A stretch of 64,000 nt of DNA from Sporothrix humicola (Eukaryota > Ascomycota > Sordariomycetes > Ophiostomatales > Ophiostomataceae). The position numbers and the translations under genes are program-made. Positions 42,630 through 53,615 of this stretch are shown here, one piece after another. The stretch lies in contig WNYE01000033.1 of the NCBI GenBank assembly GCA_021396245.1, positions 124,001 through 188,000 on the forward strand. The letters are read 5' to 3'. Under the pieces are notes generated by a model. That model was not told the DNA's origin. It saw only the letters and a list, made by a program, of their open reading frames with translations, and ran no database searches. Position 1 is the first letter of the stretch, and the number at the start of each line of letters is the position of its first letter.

Positions 42630-44492
42630 ATGGCACTCAAGCGTGCGGCCGAGGCCCTCATGGAGGACGATCCAGCCTTCGACGGTCCAGTGACTATTTT
42701 CTCCGACAGCCCGCCTCTCCCTTCCTCCGGTTATGACCTCGCGCAGATGCCCGATTTTCTGCTCAACATTCAGCTTCCCGCCTACGTCCCATATCAAAAC
42801 TGCCCTGAGGCAGACATGGATGACGATCCAACTTACGACCCTTCAGTGACTACTCTCCACGACAGCCCGCCTGCTACCCCCGTTTATGATGTCACTGCCA
42901 TCACCCCCGAAGTAGACGCGCAGATGCCCCGCTGGCTCAGTGTTGAGCTTTTCGGCTACACCCAGCCTGAATACCGCCCTGAGGACGACATGATCGTGAC
43001 AGACGACGAAGAGAGCGACTCGACATTAGTGGAGGAGACCGACGAGGGCATCAACCAGTACGGTCCTCTGAACTCTCCTCCCGCCGAGATCACCTCAGAG
43101 GATACAGCTGTTTTCAACGGCCGAGGCCGCGTCGAGGCCGATTTCGAGAGTAGCCGCCTGGCTCTTATCCGCCCCAACATCCTGCCGTTTGTTCGTGGCG
43201 GCCTCGCCGCGCTCTACCAGTTCATTTCTCTGTCGACCGGCGTTCGCCACGAGTCGACGGAGCGCTTCGGCTTCCGCGGCGAAGGTACGGTGACGTTTGA
43301 CGAGCGCACGTTCAAGTTCGAGTTTGAGCCCAGCCGCGCCCCGGATTTCCACCGTCGCATATGCCGCGGCGCCTTTGCGGACCACTTGAGCTACTCCCCG
43401 GACCGTTTCTACAACCCGAGCGAAAACCTGACAGACGACGAGAAGGAGCGCGAGCTCCAGTTCCCGGACGCCATGTACAGCTGTGCCCGGACACTCGACG
43501 AGGCCGACTTTGACATTGAATCGAGCTTCCACAAGCTCCGCCTCACCAAGGAGTGCTGGGACCGGGCCCGCCAGGCTCTGTCTGGAGAACGCGTCCGCCG
43601 CGTGGTTGCCAAGCGCGATGCCTATGAACGGGCGCTTGCCCTCCACGCGCGCGAGACCGAGGAAAACGACGGCAACCCCAAGGGCGAGAGCAATGCTGTC
43701 GTGCACAATGCTGTCGTGCAGGAGGACACCGCTATGACCGGAACCTCCTCGACCCTGCCCTCTATCGACTTTAACAACCTCCCAATTACTGCCGACATGC
43801 CCCTCCAGCTCCGCATCGTCCTAAAACATCATCAGAAGCTCCCGGCCAACGTCCAGCGCAGCAACACGCCTACCCTCCTGGGTATGCCCGACGAGATTCT
43901 GCAGCGAATCTTCCACCACGTCATCGACCTGCCCAAGTGTAAGGATCTTTGGCGGTCGGGACACGACCTGTGCGGCGCGCCCCTCGCTCCTCTGCCTGGC
44001 GAGAACGACGAGCATGCCACCCCTGAGCGCCTTCGCGCCCGTGTGGTGCGCTTCTCCAATATGCCCACCCGCCAATTCATGGCCGACCACGGCCTTTGGA
44101 CCACCAGCCGCCGCCTCCGCCAGCTCATGTTTGAGCGCTACACCGTCTGGGGCCACAGCATCGAGATGGAGATTGAGGCTGCCGCGCGAGCCAACCCTAC
44201 CAAGGACGACGGCGTCCTCCGACCCAAAGATTACTGCCACCACCGCCCTGACCCGGAGGACTGGCGGAGCGGACAATGCATGTTCCTCAACAACGCATTC
44301 TACCACCAGCTGGCTTGGACAAACAGCGATGTGCGGAGAATGCAGCGTCGTGTCCTCGGCATTCGCGTGGGCAACCACGGCGCCGCCTACGAGACCGACC
44401 CCAAGTACCTGGTCCAGCTCGAGGACAACGAAGTGCCCGAGGAGGCGAAGCAGGCTCTGGCGACTGCCCACAGCCAGTTCAAGCAGATTTGA
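42630..44492 (+). CDS. Family B gene 2: DHGLW-type F-box-like protein
   Basis: Single exon, 620 residues from the ATG in ACCATGG (42630); the frame is open further upstream, but that part encodes leader-like Ser/Thr/Leu sequence. The N-terminus contains two repeats of the DDPxxD...FSDSPP type. A middle region with DRFYNPSENLTDDEKEREL and a long helix precedes the F-box-like LLGMPDEILQRIFHHVIDL. The signature MADHGLWTTSRRLRQLMFE then RYTVWG follows. The C-terminus ends FKQI-TGA. It is divergent from family B gene 1. A role as an SCF-type adaptor is inferred from the F-box-like helix only. Confidence 0.78.
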   Translation: MALKRAAEALMEDDPAFDGPVTIFSDSPPLPSSGYDLAQMPDFLLNIQLPAYVPYQNCPEADMDDDPTYDPSVTTLHDSPPATPVYDVTAITPEVDAQMPRWLSVELFGYTQPEYRPEDDMIVTDDEESDSTLVEETDEGINQYGPLNSPPAEITSEDTAVFNGRGRVEADFESSRLALIRPNILPFVRGGLAALYQFISLSTGVRHESTERFGFRGEGTVTFDERTFKFEFEPSRAPDFHRRICRGAFADHLSYSPDRFYNPSENLTDDEKERELQFPDAMYSCARTLDEADFDIESSFHKLRLTKECWDRARQALSGERVRRVVAKRDAYERALALHARETEENDGNPKGESNAVVHNAVVQEDTAMTGTSSTLPSIDFNNLPITADMPLQLRIVLKHHQKLPANVQRSNTPTLLGMPDEILQRIFHHVIDLPKCKDLWRSGHDLCGAPLAPLPGENDEHATPERLRARVVRFSNMPTRQFMADHGLWTTSRRLRQLMFERYTVWGHSIEMEIEAAARANPTKDDGVLRPKDYCHHRPDPEDWRSGQCMFLNNAFYHQLAWTNSDVRRMQRRVLGIRVGNHGAAYETDPKYLVQLEDNEVPEEAKQALATAHSQFKQI

Positions 44493-45940
44493 AGGTCTGG
44501 ACGGTAGATACAACATGACACGATCAGGGACGAGGCACGATTACGAGATTACGGGAGAACGGATAGGAAAAAACGGATGGGAACAAGTTTGTCTGCTGAA
44601 TGCTTCTCAAATCCGGTGGTACGGAGGCGAGCACGAAGTTTTGTCAGCTGGTTATATGTTGTCTGGGAGATTTGCGAATGAGAAAGCTCGCATCGTTTAC
44701 TGTCTTTCAAAAGTCTACTGTATGAGAGAATATTGGTTGCAATATTGAAGGGAAGGTGTCAATGGGACAAGGCATATGAAGGAGGCGAATCTTTGAAGCC
44801 GAATCTATTTCCACGATCTGGAACGAGCAATGAGATCGAGCCAACCTCGGCGTACAATATCAAAACAAAACAAAACAAATACAACAATAAGCACAACGGA
44901 AAAGTGACTGTCTGCGAGGTGACATGAATATATTTTACATTGTGCTTGCTTCATGATCTATGACGATTGCTGAGCATCTCATGCTTTGACGTGCTGAACC
45001 TTGTCCTTTGTTGTGTTTCCTTTGATTCGCCGCATGATCTGAATGGCAACAATAGATGCTGTCCATGGCCGTGTATAGCCACAAGGCTGTTTGCGAATCT
45101 CGAACAATACAATGGAGCATGCGCCAAAACGAGGAAATCTTAGCATGATGACGGGCTGCCTCGAAGGCAAGCGAGCCACGGTGGTTATCAATGATGGTTG
45201 TCGCTTTTAGCCCTGTTAGTGACATGCTCGCTATTGGCTTTGGGCTACGCTTTCATCTTACCTTCGAACAATAGTGACGACCATGGACCATTGTCCATGA
45301 GCTTTCCATTGCACATATTTCACATTCAATTTAAGACGTGCCTCTCGTTGACTTCCTTTGCTACTATTGTTGCTTTCCAATTGTCTGTTGCTGGTGAAGG
45401 CCACGTGTAGTTTGGTACTGGGGGGCTGCTTTGCTGGCTCGCTGCCGCGTCTTCTCTCCGCCGCTAATTCTGCCACATCACTCCGCTTTATTTTCGTTTT
45501 GATCTTTCTTGCCTTTACTTCTATCCTCTCCTATCGATCACTTTACCTTCACCAGCATCTCGACGGAAGACACAGTGGTCACAGCCACTCCATGGACCCC
45601 CTTAACATATTTATTCTCTTCCCTACATCTTTGGCCCTTACTGGTTCTCGCCCTCTTTCTTCTCTCTTCCTTGCACATCCTTGGCTGTTTTGGCTTTTTG
45701 CTACCTCGGCGTCGTGTCCTTTTGGCATTTTGACAATTTTGGCAGGTTGGCTTTTTATCTTCTCTTCTCCCTCTTGTCTTGTTTTGATTGCTTCATCTTC
45801 ACGGGTGGGCCCGCTTCGACAAGGAGAATTTGTCCGCCCCCGACAGGAAGAACGAGGACTACGATTTCTCGCGAGACACCGAGTGTCAACGGTGACCCTG
45901 ATGGTACTTTCGTCACCCCCTCCGCTTCCATGCTGGAGAT
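44493..45940. other. Intergenic region
   Basis: No supported gene. T-rich on the plus strand from 45290 to 45790; a hydrophobic ORF at 45358-46014 is explained by that composition. Confidence 0.45.
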
Positions 45941-48410
45941 GTGGCAGCGGCGCCAAACAACGCCTTGAACATCTTCCACGCCGAGGAGCGGATTGCTCGA
46001 AAGCGGCGGAATAAGACCCGCGACTTCTTCAGCTTCTTCTGCCTGGGCAATGGCAATGACTCGCTGTTTGACAATGGCGGCTACGGTGTCAACCAGATGG
46101 ACTTCCGCACCATTGTCGAGAATGGAGACTTACTGCTACACTTTACGTGCAAGTCCACGTCCGGATCGTTCCCTGATGCGTCTTCCAATGGAGCTCTGCT
46201 GGGTGTGGTGGAAGTTCGTTTCTCGGCACAGAACTGCCGCCAACTATGTCAAGCACTTTGACGAGGAGTTTGCACAGGAAATTCGGGAGATCACCGGGCA
46301 GACGACCGGTCTCTAACCAGCTCGACGATGAATGTAAGTATTCACCCCTTCCCGCACACGACGAGATCCAACACCTACTCACACAGACAAAGTAGGAGAT
46401 GAACTTTTGTCCTAGCCGGCCACCCTGTCAAGAACAACGACAACAAGATCGAGAAGACCGGATCCACTACAAATATTCGAGCGCCTTCAAGAGAAGTCTG
46501 GGCCCAAAAACAAGGACACGGAGAAGGATGGCCTGTCGTTGGTTACTTGTTATATATGGTGGGAGTGCTCGCGCTCTTCGCCGCCGCACAATGTATGACC
46601 CAAGCACATGACCACGCCCGATCTTCTTCGGAAGACTGGGAGGTGGATGCCTTCGGGCTATTTAAATCGATACTACCTCCTCACGATACAAGGAGAGCTT
46701 CCCATTCTGGAGAATCATGGGTGGGGGCTCCCCGAGTATGCAAGGCTTTTGCCCTGTCTTTATGAAAATGGCAGCAGTCGACAGCCGTCGAGCCCAAGAT
46801 GATACCATGGCCCCGGCTTGGTCAAGTTAAGTTCTTGACACAGCTCAAGGATCAGCAGAAAAACTACCCAACGACATCGATCCCTCTCCAAGTCTTGCTC
46901 TCGACATCGACCCTTGCCTACGCATCCTACAAGCCCATCTTCACGAGCCCCTCAGTCGAAAGCATGGCCGACAAGTACAATAACCCAGAGCCTCTGCGGA
47001 CCTTTACGGGCACCAAGGAGAGCATCGTGGCCGACGCCACGGCCAAGGTCATCCGCGACAAGACCCGGTACATCCTCGACAATTTCCTCCCTCCGTTGTG
47101 GACCATGCTGGAACTAATGAATGAATAAAGTATAAGAGGAGGCAGCTGTCAAATGAAAAAGCAACTGGAGATATGATCGTGGTGTCGGCCAGAGTCGACT
47201 TCTGTCCAGCGGCGGTCTTGGGCCCAATGGCAATCTTCGGGCTCCTCATGGTGGGTGTCAGGCAGGCCAGCGTGCCGTGGCATGGCCCAGTGGCGGTGAG
47301 GTGTTCGATGCCCGCCGGTGTTTAGACGGTCCCACGCGCGCATGTGCGGACCGTGCTGGAACTAAACGGTTATGCAAATACCAGACGGCCCCGCTAGCCG
47401 GTTGCCTGGCACGCTGAGGACGAGAATGATGACGCTGGTGACGAGAAGTCGTTTTACGAGGACGGGCTTTCTGATGACGACGGGCTCATCTGTGCCTGAT
47501 GATGCTGGGTCAGATGGTAGCTAGTTCCGTCGTGTTGCCCGTGTCAAGAACGTCCTCTTCATCACCAACTGGCTCAGCGCCCTCGACCCTGACCAGCTCG
47601 ACGAATCGCCGGACCTCGTTGAGCCAGTCCCATTGCGCCCGGCACGTGCTGAGCGCATCGTGAAGCTCCCACCACTACAATAAATTTATTCGGGATCTCA
47701 AACGGCACTGTTCGTGGACATCCAAAACAAGCACCATTATGAGATCTGTCGCCGCTTCGGACGAGGACCTTTCATTTCGTTGATTGTGAGTCTAGGATCT
47801 TGTTGGATAATCAAACTTGTATCATGCACTGACAGTTATTTTCAGCAACTCGTCCGCCGACTTCTACAAGCCCGACCGACCCTCTCCTCCTCCTCCCGAT
47901 ACATTGATTCTCCATTTGCAGAGTCTTCGCTTGTTGACCCGCACAATTATGGCTTCGCTCGACTCGCTTCACAGCAGCGAGCTCGCCAGAAAGAGGACAC
48001 ATGTCCTGGGTGCTGGCGGTTGACAAAGTCGCCGCCAGCCCCGAAACACAACGGTGACAGGATGGGGTCTTGCAAAGAGCACCAAGAGCATTGACAAGAC
48101 GTTTGACGGGGGAAGAGCAGTCTTCTCCATCCCTATGGTGTGTTCCGTCTTTACAATAGCAACAAGCCAATCTGGCGACGTCCATCACATGGCTGGGCAA
48201 GAGATTTCCAGCCGAGTCCGCAAGGCGGCAACTCGCCATGCACAAGATCACACATTTTCGGCCGGAAGGTTGTTTTGAGCGACCGCGGACAAAGTCATGC
48301 CATACAAGGCGGACTTGACGATGCGCCCGTGTGCTTGGCCCTGTGCAGGCTAGCTGGACGCTGTATCCAAAGCCGCAGCACCAGTGTGGCGTGTGTGGGG
48401 ACAGCATGAG
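45941..48410 (+). pseudogene. Degenerate spliced coding remnants, unknown family
   Basis: Protein-like stretches occur in shifting frames: about 45960-46190 (FHAEERIARKRRNKTRDFF), 46215-46313 (NYVKHFDEEFAQEIREITG), 46610-46795, 46799-47128 (YNNPEPLRTFTG) and 47520-47685 (VKNVLFITNWLSALDPDQ). Consensus introns lie at about 46335-46387 and 47786-47844. No frame joins them, so this looks like one or more decayed genes. No domain is recognised and coordinates are approximate. Confidence 0.3.
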
Positions 48411-48755
48411 CGCCCATGAACGTGTCGTGATGTTGTGGTTGTCTCTGACAAGAACAATATCAGACTAGTGATCCGGTGATGACAGAATGCACCCTAGTCG
48501 TTAGGATGTTCATGTTTACATAATCTACAAGAGTCACATGGTATAAAGGACATACGAGCGGGAGCACTGGCACAGATACAGAGAAGTGTATTTAGTTAAC
48601 TACGGATAATGGAATAGTGAAATAGGCTAGAGAGAAGCACAATAGATTGATCACGCGATACAAGAAGATGTGATTTTGTCTGAAATGTAAAATATGTCTT
48701 GTCCGGCTATGAGTGCAGTACTGTACATAATATGAACTCTCGACTTTGCTCATGC

Positions 48756-50822
48756 TCAAAGTGACAGAAAGAGAAACTGGAGACGGTGCAGCAGATACCG
48801 CTCTTTGGGCGTGAGAAATGTACGGTTGATGCTCTTATAGTAGGTATCGCTGTCACGACGGCCGTCAATGCCACGGATCCAGACCTGTGCATCTCCAACG
48901 TTGGCGAGGAACCGGCCGTAGTGCTGATACGCGCAGGTAGCAGCTTCCCACTTCAGATAGATCTTCACCTCGACCGTGTCCATTTTGGCCGCCAGCCGAG
49001 GATCGAAATCCAAGTCGTCCTTTCCGTCAAACGTCTGTAGGGGGCGCGGGGCATCACGCACCGGACGCCCATCAGCTGCAACTGGGCGCGGGACCTCCTC
49101 GTCGGGATCACTCTCGTATTGGCCGTGGTAGTCGGAGTCGATGTCGTTTGTGGAGCGGACGTGGTCGGCGAGGTGGCCTGCGTAGCGGTCGTCGAAGCGG
49201 CCATTGTTGATGCCGTCGTTCCGGTAGCTGATGTGGTCGGCAATCAGCTGCATGGCCAGGGTGTGGGCAGTAGTGCTGCGTGTCTCACGAATGTTGTCCG
49301 GGGCAGTGGACAGCGAGTCGTGGCTGTCAGTGTCAGGTGTGTCAAAGCTGTCGTCATCCTCCTCCACTTCCCCATCTTCCTCTTCCTTGTCCTCGTCCTC
49401 GTCATTGATGTCCTCCCCGGGCAGGTATTCTGTGTCAGAATCCGTGTCGTTGGCGTTTTCGTTCTCGTCGTCCAGATCTTCACAATAATCTGGCTCTTTC
49501 AGCAACTGGGAAATCCGTTTCAGACGCCGGACGCCGTCTGGTCCGTGGACGGCCGCCTCTCGCATCTGTCCAACAACGTCGTCCTTTTTCAGCAGCCCTC
49601 GGTTGACAAGCTCCGAAATGCAATGTTCGGTCCCTTCACGACGGAGCTCCTCCCGCACGGTCCACTCGCTACGCACGCGGAATTGGAACAGTTCGAAGCG
49701 TTGCTTGGCGCGCAAGCTTTGGATGTCGTGGCGATACGCATAAGCAAGTGGGCTGTCGTCGCCGTCTGCCAATAAGTCTGGATTGCCATTTCCGCTCGCT
49801 TGTTGGACTGTGAAATCGAGCGGCGGCAACAGCATGGCTTCCTCGAGGGACGGCAGCGAAGCGCGCCTCCACCGCTCAAAGAAGGTCATCGACTCGGGGA
49901 CCCAGTATTGGGGAATGGCCGCCTTGAGCCACTTTTTGGTTTTGTTTTTGGAGACGCTTTTGGTTTCGAAAATGGCCGTGGAAATGCCCATCTCAGACAT
50001 CTCAGATATCAGCTCCGTCACGCTTGGGCTGCTGTCCAGGTACACGGAGCCTGGAGGGGCCCAACGATCCCGAGGACACGGCGGAAGCAGGCCGGTCTGC
50101 TCGTACAGGTTAAGCAGTGGGCGCATGGACGCCAGCCATTCTGTGTACCGCGTCTGGATTGTCGTGCGCGTGAGCGACGAGGCGCTCCACAAGCCGTGGT
50201 CGCAAAGCGTGCGGCAGCCTGGGTGGCTCGCAAAGGCGGCGATGGGATCTGTCCAAAAGTCGCGTCCTTCCAGCTGTCTGTACTCGTAGACACCCTTCAA
50301 ATAGGAGAAGCAGCGGAGCTCAATGACCTTGTTGAGGATCATGAGCTTTATCTCGAGCGGTAGCAGGTCAAAGCGAAATGGCGTCGCGGTCTTGGCAGAC
50401 TTGCTTGACCTGTACTCAAAGTCGCTGCATATATGCGGCTCGCCCATGTCGGTGTTTACGTCTTGTGTCTCTGTTGCCATCTGCATGACCTTTTGGGCAA
50501 CGAGGAGTTCGCCGGCGAGGAACCTGTGTCGGTCAAGAAACAGCTGTAGCCAGCGTGCGAGACGGTGGCGATGCATCGCGGCGTTGGCAGTGTCAGCTCC
50601 GTCCTCCAGCAGGGGAAGCAACTCGGCTTGCGGCCGGTTGAGAGACTTGACTAGCTGAAAGGTCAAAAGCTTGGCCTGTTTGATTTGTTCGAGGACGGCG
50701 AGGCACGCGTCGACAGGGTCGTGAGATGCAGTGTTGATTGGGTGCCGGTTGCTGCCATCGTCCTGTAGATTTAAGCCAAAGAGTGTCCATGAAAGGCCGT
50801 CCATCTTGTCGAAACCATGCAA
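48756..50822 (-). CDS. Family B gene 3: DHGLW-type F-box-like protein
   Basis: Single exon, 688 residues, TGA; a second in-frame ATG lies six codons in. The N-terminal block SLNRPQAELLPLLEDGAD...MHRHRLARWLQLFLDR is shared with family B gene 4. The F-box-like segment FDLLPLEIKLMILNKVIEL lies near residues 151-169, followed by the signature CDHGLWSASSLTRTTIQTRY. After an acidic linker (about 465-510) comes the C-terminal family domain, DDLDFDPRLAAKMDTVEVKI through CAYQHYGRFL and DAQVWIRGIDG to the LLHRLQFLFLSL end. It is intact and serves as the reference for judging the break in gene 4. Function beyond a possible SCF role is unknown. Confidence 0.8.
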   Translation of the reverse strand: MHGFDKMDGLSWTLFGLNLQDDGSNRHPINTASHDPVDACLAVLEQIKQAKLLTFQLVKSLNRPQAELLPLLEDGADTANAAMHRHRLARWLQLFLDRHRFLAGELLVAQKVMQMATETQDVNTDMGEPHICSDFEYRSSKSAKTATPFRFDLLPLEIKLMILNKVIELRCFSYLKGVYEYRQLEGRDFWTDPIAAFASHPGCRTLCDHGLWSASSLTRTTIQTRYTEWLASMRPLLNLYEQTGLLPPCPRDRWAPPGSVYLDSSPSVTELISEMSEMGISTAIFETKSVSKNKTKKWLKAAIPQYWVPESMTFFERWRRASLPSLEEAMLLPPLDFTVQQASGNGNPDLLADGDDSPLAYAYRHDIQSLRAKQRFELFQFRVRSEWTVREELRREGTEHCISELVNRGLLKKDDVVGQMREAAVHGPDGVRRLKRISQLLKEPDYCEDLDDENENANDTDSDTEYLPGEDINDEDEDKEEEDGEVEEDDDSFDTPDTDSHDSLSTAPDNIRETRSTTAHTLAMQLIADHISYRNDGINNGRFDDRYAGHLADHVRSTNDIDSDYHGQYESDPDEEVPRPVAADGRPVRDAPRPLQTFDGKDDLDFDPRLAAKMDTVEVKIYLKWEAATCAYQHYGRFLANVGDAQVWIRGIDGRRDSDTYYKSINRTFLTPKERYLLHRLQFLFLSL

Positions 50823-51530
50823 TGGGTATCAGGATTGCAAAGTAGGGTGGCGCCTGATGGAGCAGACCGAAGTTGCGAACAACAGAGAGAGAGAATGGGG
50901 CCAAAGAAAAATTGATAACGGTTTGGTGAACAGCCAGTTTTTATTGTTTGAGTTCACGTGGCAGCCTCAAAAGGATGAGAAAAGTGAGTGAATTAGCACA
51001 ATAACGTAGAAACGTTGAAATGTGTATCTTCTCACGACTGTTAACGTGACGGTCAAGGTAGAAGAAAGAAAGTGCCGGAAGGTAAATTGGTGGCATGGAA
51101 AGGTGTCGGACTTGAAAGATAAACTGAGAGCTGTCTCAGACTCTCTTCACTTTTCTCGCCCGTCACTCGTTCCCCTCCAATTGGCTTTCCACGACTGGCC
51201 TTACATTTGACTTGACAATAATTCATCAACACGTCAGCTTTCTCATTCACAAGCCTTGTCAGCTTGTCACTTCTTTTGCATTTAATACTCTCCCTCAATG
51301 CGTCCACTCTGCCTTTGTCCCCCTGTCTTCATTTCACATCGCTGCTTCTCTTTCACCATGTCTCTTGATTGACTAGTCGTCTTTTACTTGTCCAGTTTTC
51401 CAGTTCCCTGCCTCTAGCCTTCAGTGCAGTTTTCTCCCACACTCAGACTGGCATCTGCAGTCCGGTTCTGGCTAGATATCAATTCCACTTCAAACTTGGC
51501 ATTGACTCTACAGACACGATGAACGGCCGT
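50823..51530. other. Divergent promoter region
   Basis: Lies between family B gene 3 (-) and the truncated copy (+). CT-rich sequence at 51300-51430 resembles the leader of family B gene 4, although the matching N-terminal coding part is absent. No gene seen. Confidence 0.4.
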
Positions 51531-52254
51531 GCTCGGATCTTGCACGACTTGGACGCCGACAGCATCTCCGTGCTTCCGACAGCGAGACAGATGAGCTGGT
51601 AGACAATGGATCCTCTCACGGTCCTGGTCCTACGGAGCTTCAGCTAGGCAATGTCGAAATCGAAAACGCCGCCATGCCATGCCATGCCATGCCTCCAGGT
51701 CCGCCTACACCGCATGACCAGATACATGCACGCCATCCATCTGTATGCCGACTCCGTGCGCGACGCCAATGCCAACGCCAACGCCGACCAGGTCCTTTAC
51801 GACAGCGACCCCGAGCACGATCTGCGCTCCGACCCCACCGAGCGCGCCTTCGCCCAGACCCAAGTCACCGAGATGGCCAACGCCCTGGCCGCTCTGCAGT
51901 TTGCCGCCAATGCCAACCTGTGGAACTGGAACATTGCCGTTGCGGCTCCTCCGGTGCAGACCCGAGTTTGACCTTGACCTCGTGGATGACCTGGACTTCG
52001 ACATCGACGTTGTCCAGAAAATGGCCACCTCCAACGTCCAAACGTACATTGCACAGAACTCGTCCTCGTCTGCCTGCCCCTACTTCCACTTTGGCCGCTT
52101 CCTGGGCGACTGCCGTGATGCGCAGTTCTGGGCAATGGAGCCGGACGACCAGCGGACGCATCGTGGGTACTACCGGAGCATCAACAACACCGTTCTGACA
52201 ACGGAGGAGCTGTACATGCTGCACAAGATGCGTTATTTATTTCTGTCACTTTGA
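51531..52254 (+). pseudogene. Family B truncated copy (C-terminal remnant)
   Basis: Only the C-terminal third of a family B gene is present. Acidic linker-like sequence (SDSETDELVDNG, about 51570-51605) leads to VLYDSDPEHDLRSDPTERAF (about 51795-51850), matching the YDSDPEFDLRSVPTNR segment of gene 4. At about 51955-51962 the frame shifts, then DDLDFDIDVVQKM...CPYFHFGRFLGDCRDAQFW continues to the LHKMRYLFLSL-TGA end. The F-box-like and DHGLW parts are missing. A short CCATG repeat lies at 51672-51692. The copy is 5'-truncated and frameshifted, so non-functional as read. Confidence 0.72.
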
Positions 52255-53541
52255 GACTGGCAGATGTGGATGTGTGATACATGATGAAAGCATTGACGTT
52301 TCAACTGAATGACAATGTAATAATATGCGTCCGTTTTCCACGATAATGATAGAATGAAATGAAATGCAGAATTGTGAAGCGCCCTCGTGCGAGGATCGTG
52401 GATCAAATTGTGAACTGCCATCTGGTGTAAAATGTTGCGTGGGAGGACATGATCACTGAGCCTGGGGAGATAGAAGCTACGGCCAAGGCTCAGAACTACA
52501 GTTTTGCAAGCTTTTCAAACTTCAAATGCTCATTTCATTCATCTGCCTGGCAAAAAGCACGGGTTTCCCTTCGTTGGCAGCTGTCCCAACTGGCACCAAC
52601 CACTTCACCTTTGTCATTTTACCTGTCTTGCAACATCTCTGTCTTGCTTCCACCCAGTCCACATGTTCAATTATGCAAATTGACTCCAACTCTGACAATG
52701 TTCGTGAAAAGCACCCCTTTGATAAAAACAGCCGCAAATGATGTGGTAGCAGCTTTCCGCGTGGCCCAAAAATGAGAAACCTAAAGGAAAAGGAGTACTT
52801 CACACTTTGTCAGGTTGCGAAATAAAAAGCAACATCGCCAGAACAACATGAACAGGTGATCCACGCCAGTGAGAAACTACGACGTGCTGGAAACACTTTG
52901 AGCTCGAGTTCGAGTTCGAGTACTCTGAGAAACAATGCACTGGTGGTGGCTGTTTGTTGTGCTCTGAAATGGAACATGTATACATGCCTCTGCTCTCTCA
53001 ACAACTTCGACTTTGATGCCAATTCGTCAATCTCTCTCAACGAAAACATGAACAAGTTCCCAGCAAAGATTCTCTTCAGGGACGTGCCTTTGTCAGCAGT
53101 GAAGCTGATTGGTGTCCTCGGGGCGTTTGTTCCTTCCTTGTGTGGCCGCGTTGACATGAACAAGATCGTTCCTTCCACATCTAGACCGTGCCTTCCCATT
53201 GTGTCAACAACGCCCGTTTGCTCGTTTGTCAAGTCGCCACCCTTAGTCTTTTGGGCACTTTTGGGCAGAATCAGAATCAGCAAGCTGATTTGAGCCCATC
53301 TGCCAACCTCCAATCTATCTTAAATATCTGGCCTCTCTCCTACCTTTGTCTGTTTTCTCTCCCTTCTTCTCAGCTCTTCATCCTATCGCATCCCATATTC
53401 ACTTCACCGGCTTCAAGCAATTTGTATGCACAGATACACACACATGTGTGTGTCTGCCCTCCCTTTCTACGAGTCCAACAAATAGTCTCCGTCTGTCTTC
53501 ACTACCATCTCATTGTTGTCTGTTTGCTCTGTCGAGTCAAG
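52255..53541. other. Intergenic region and leader of family B gene 4
   Basis: No supported gene. Short ORFs show no resemblance. A CA/TG alternating palindromic stretch lies at 53428-53453. The leader ends in a 5' UTR intron. Confidence 0.45.
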
Positions 53542-53609
53542 GTATGTCTCACTCTGTTCACGCCCTCATCCACTCAAATGAAAGCCCATTTGCTAACGCC
53601 CTTTAACAG
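53542..53609 (+). other. 5' UTR intron of family B gene 4
   Basis: GTATGT donor, CTAAC branch point and AACAG acceptor lie immediately upstream of the ATG at 53616; 68 nt. Confidence 0.7.
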
Positions 53610-53615
53610 ACCGCC

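Noticed and set aside
45358..46014. 218-codon hydrophobic ORF
   Set aside because: It follows from T-rich plus-strand sequence; there are no transmembrane spacing, homology or splice support.
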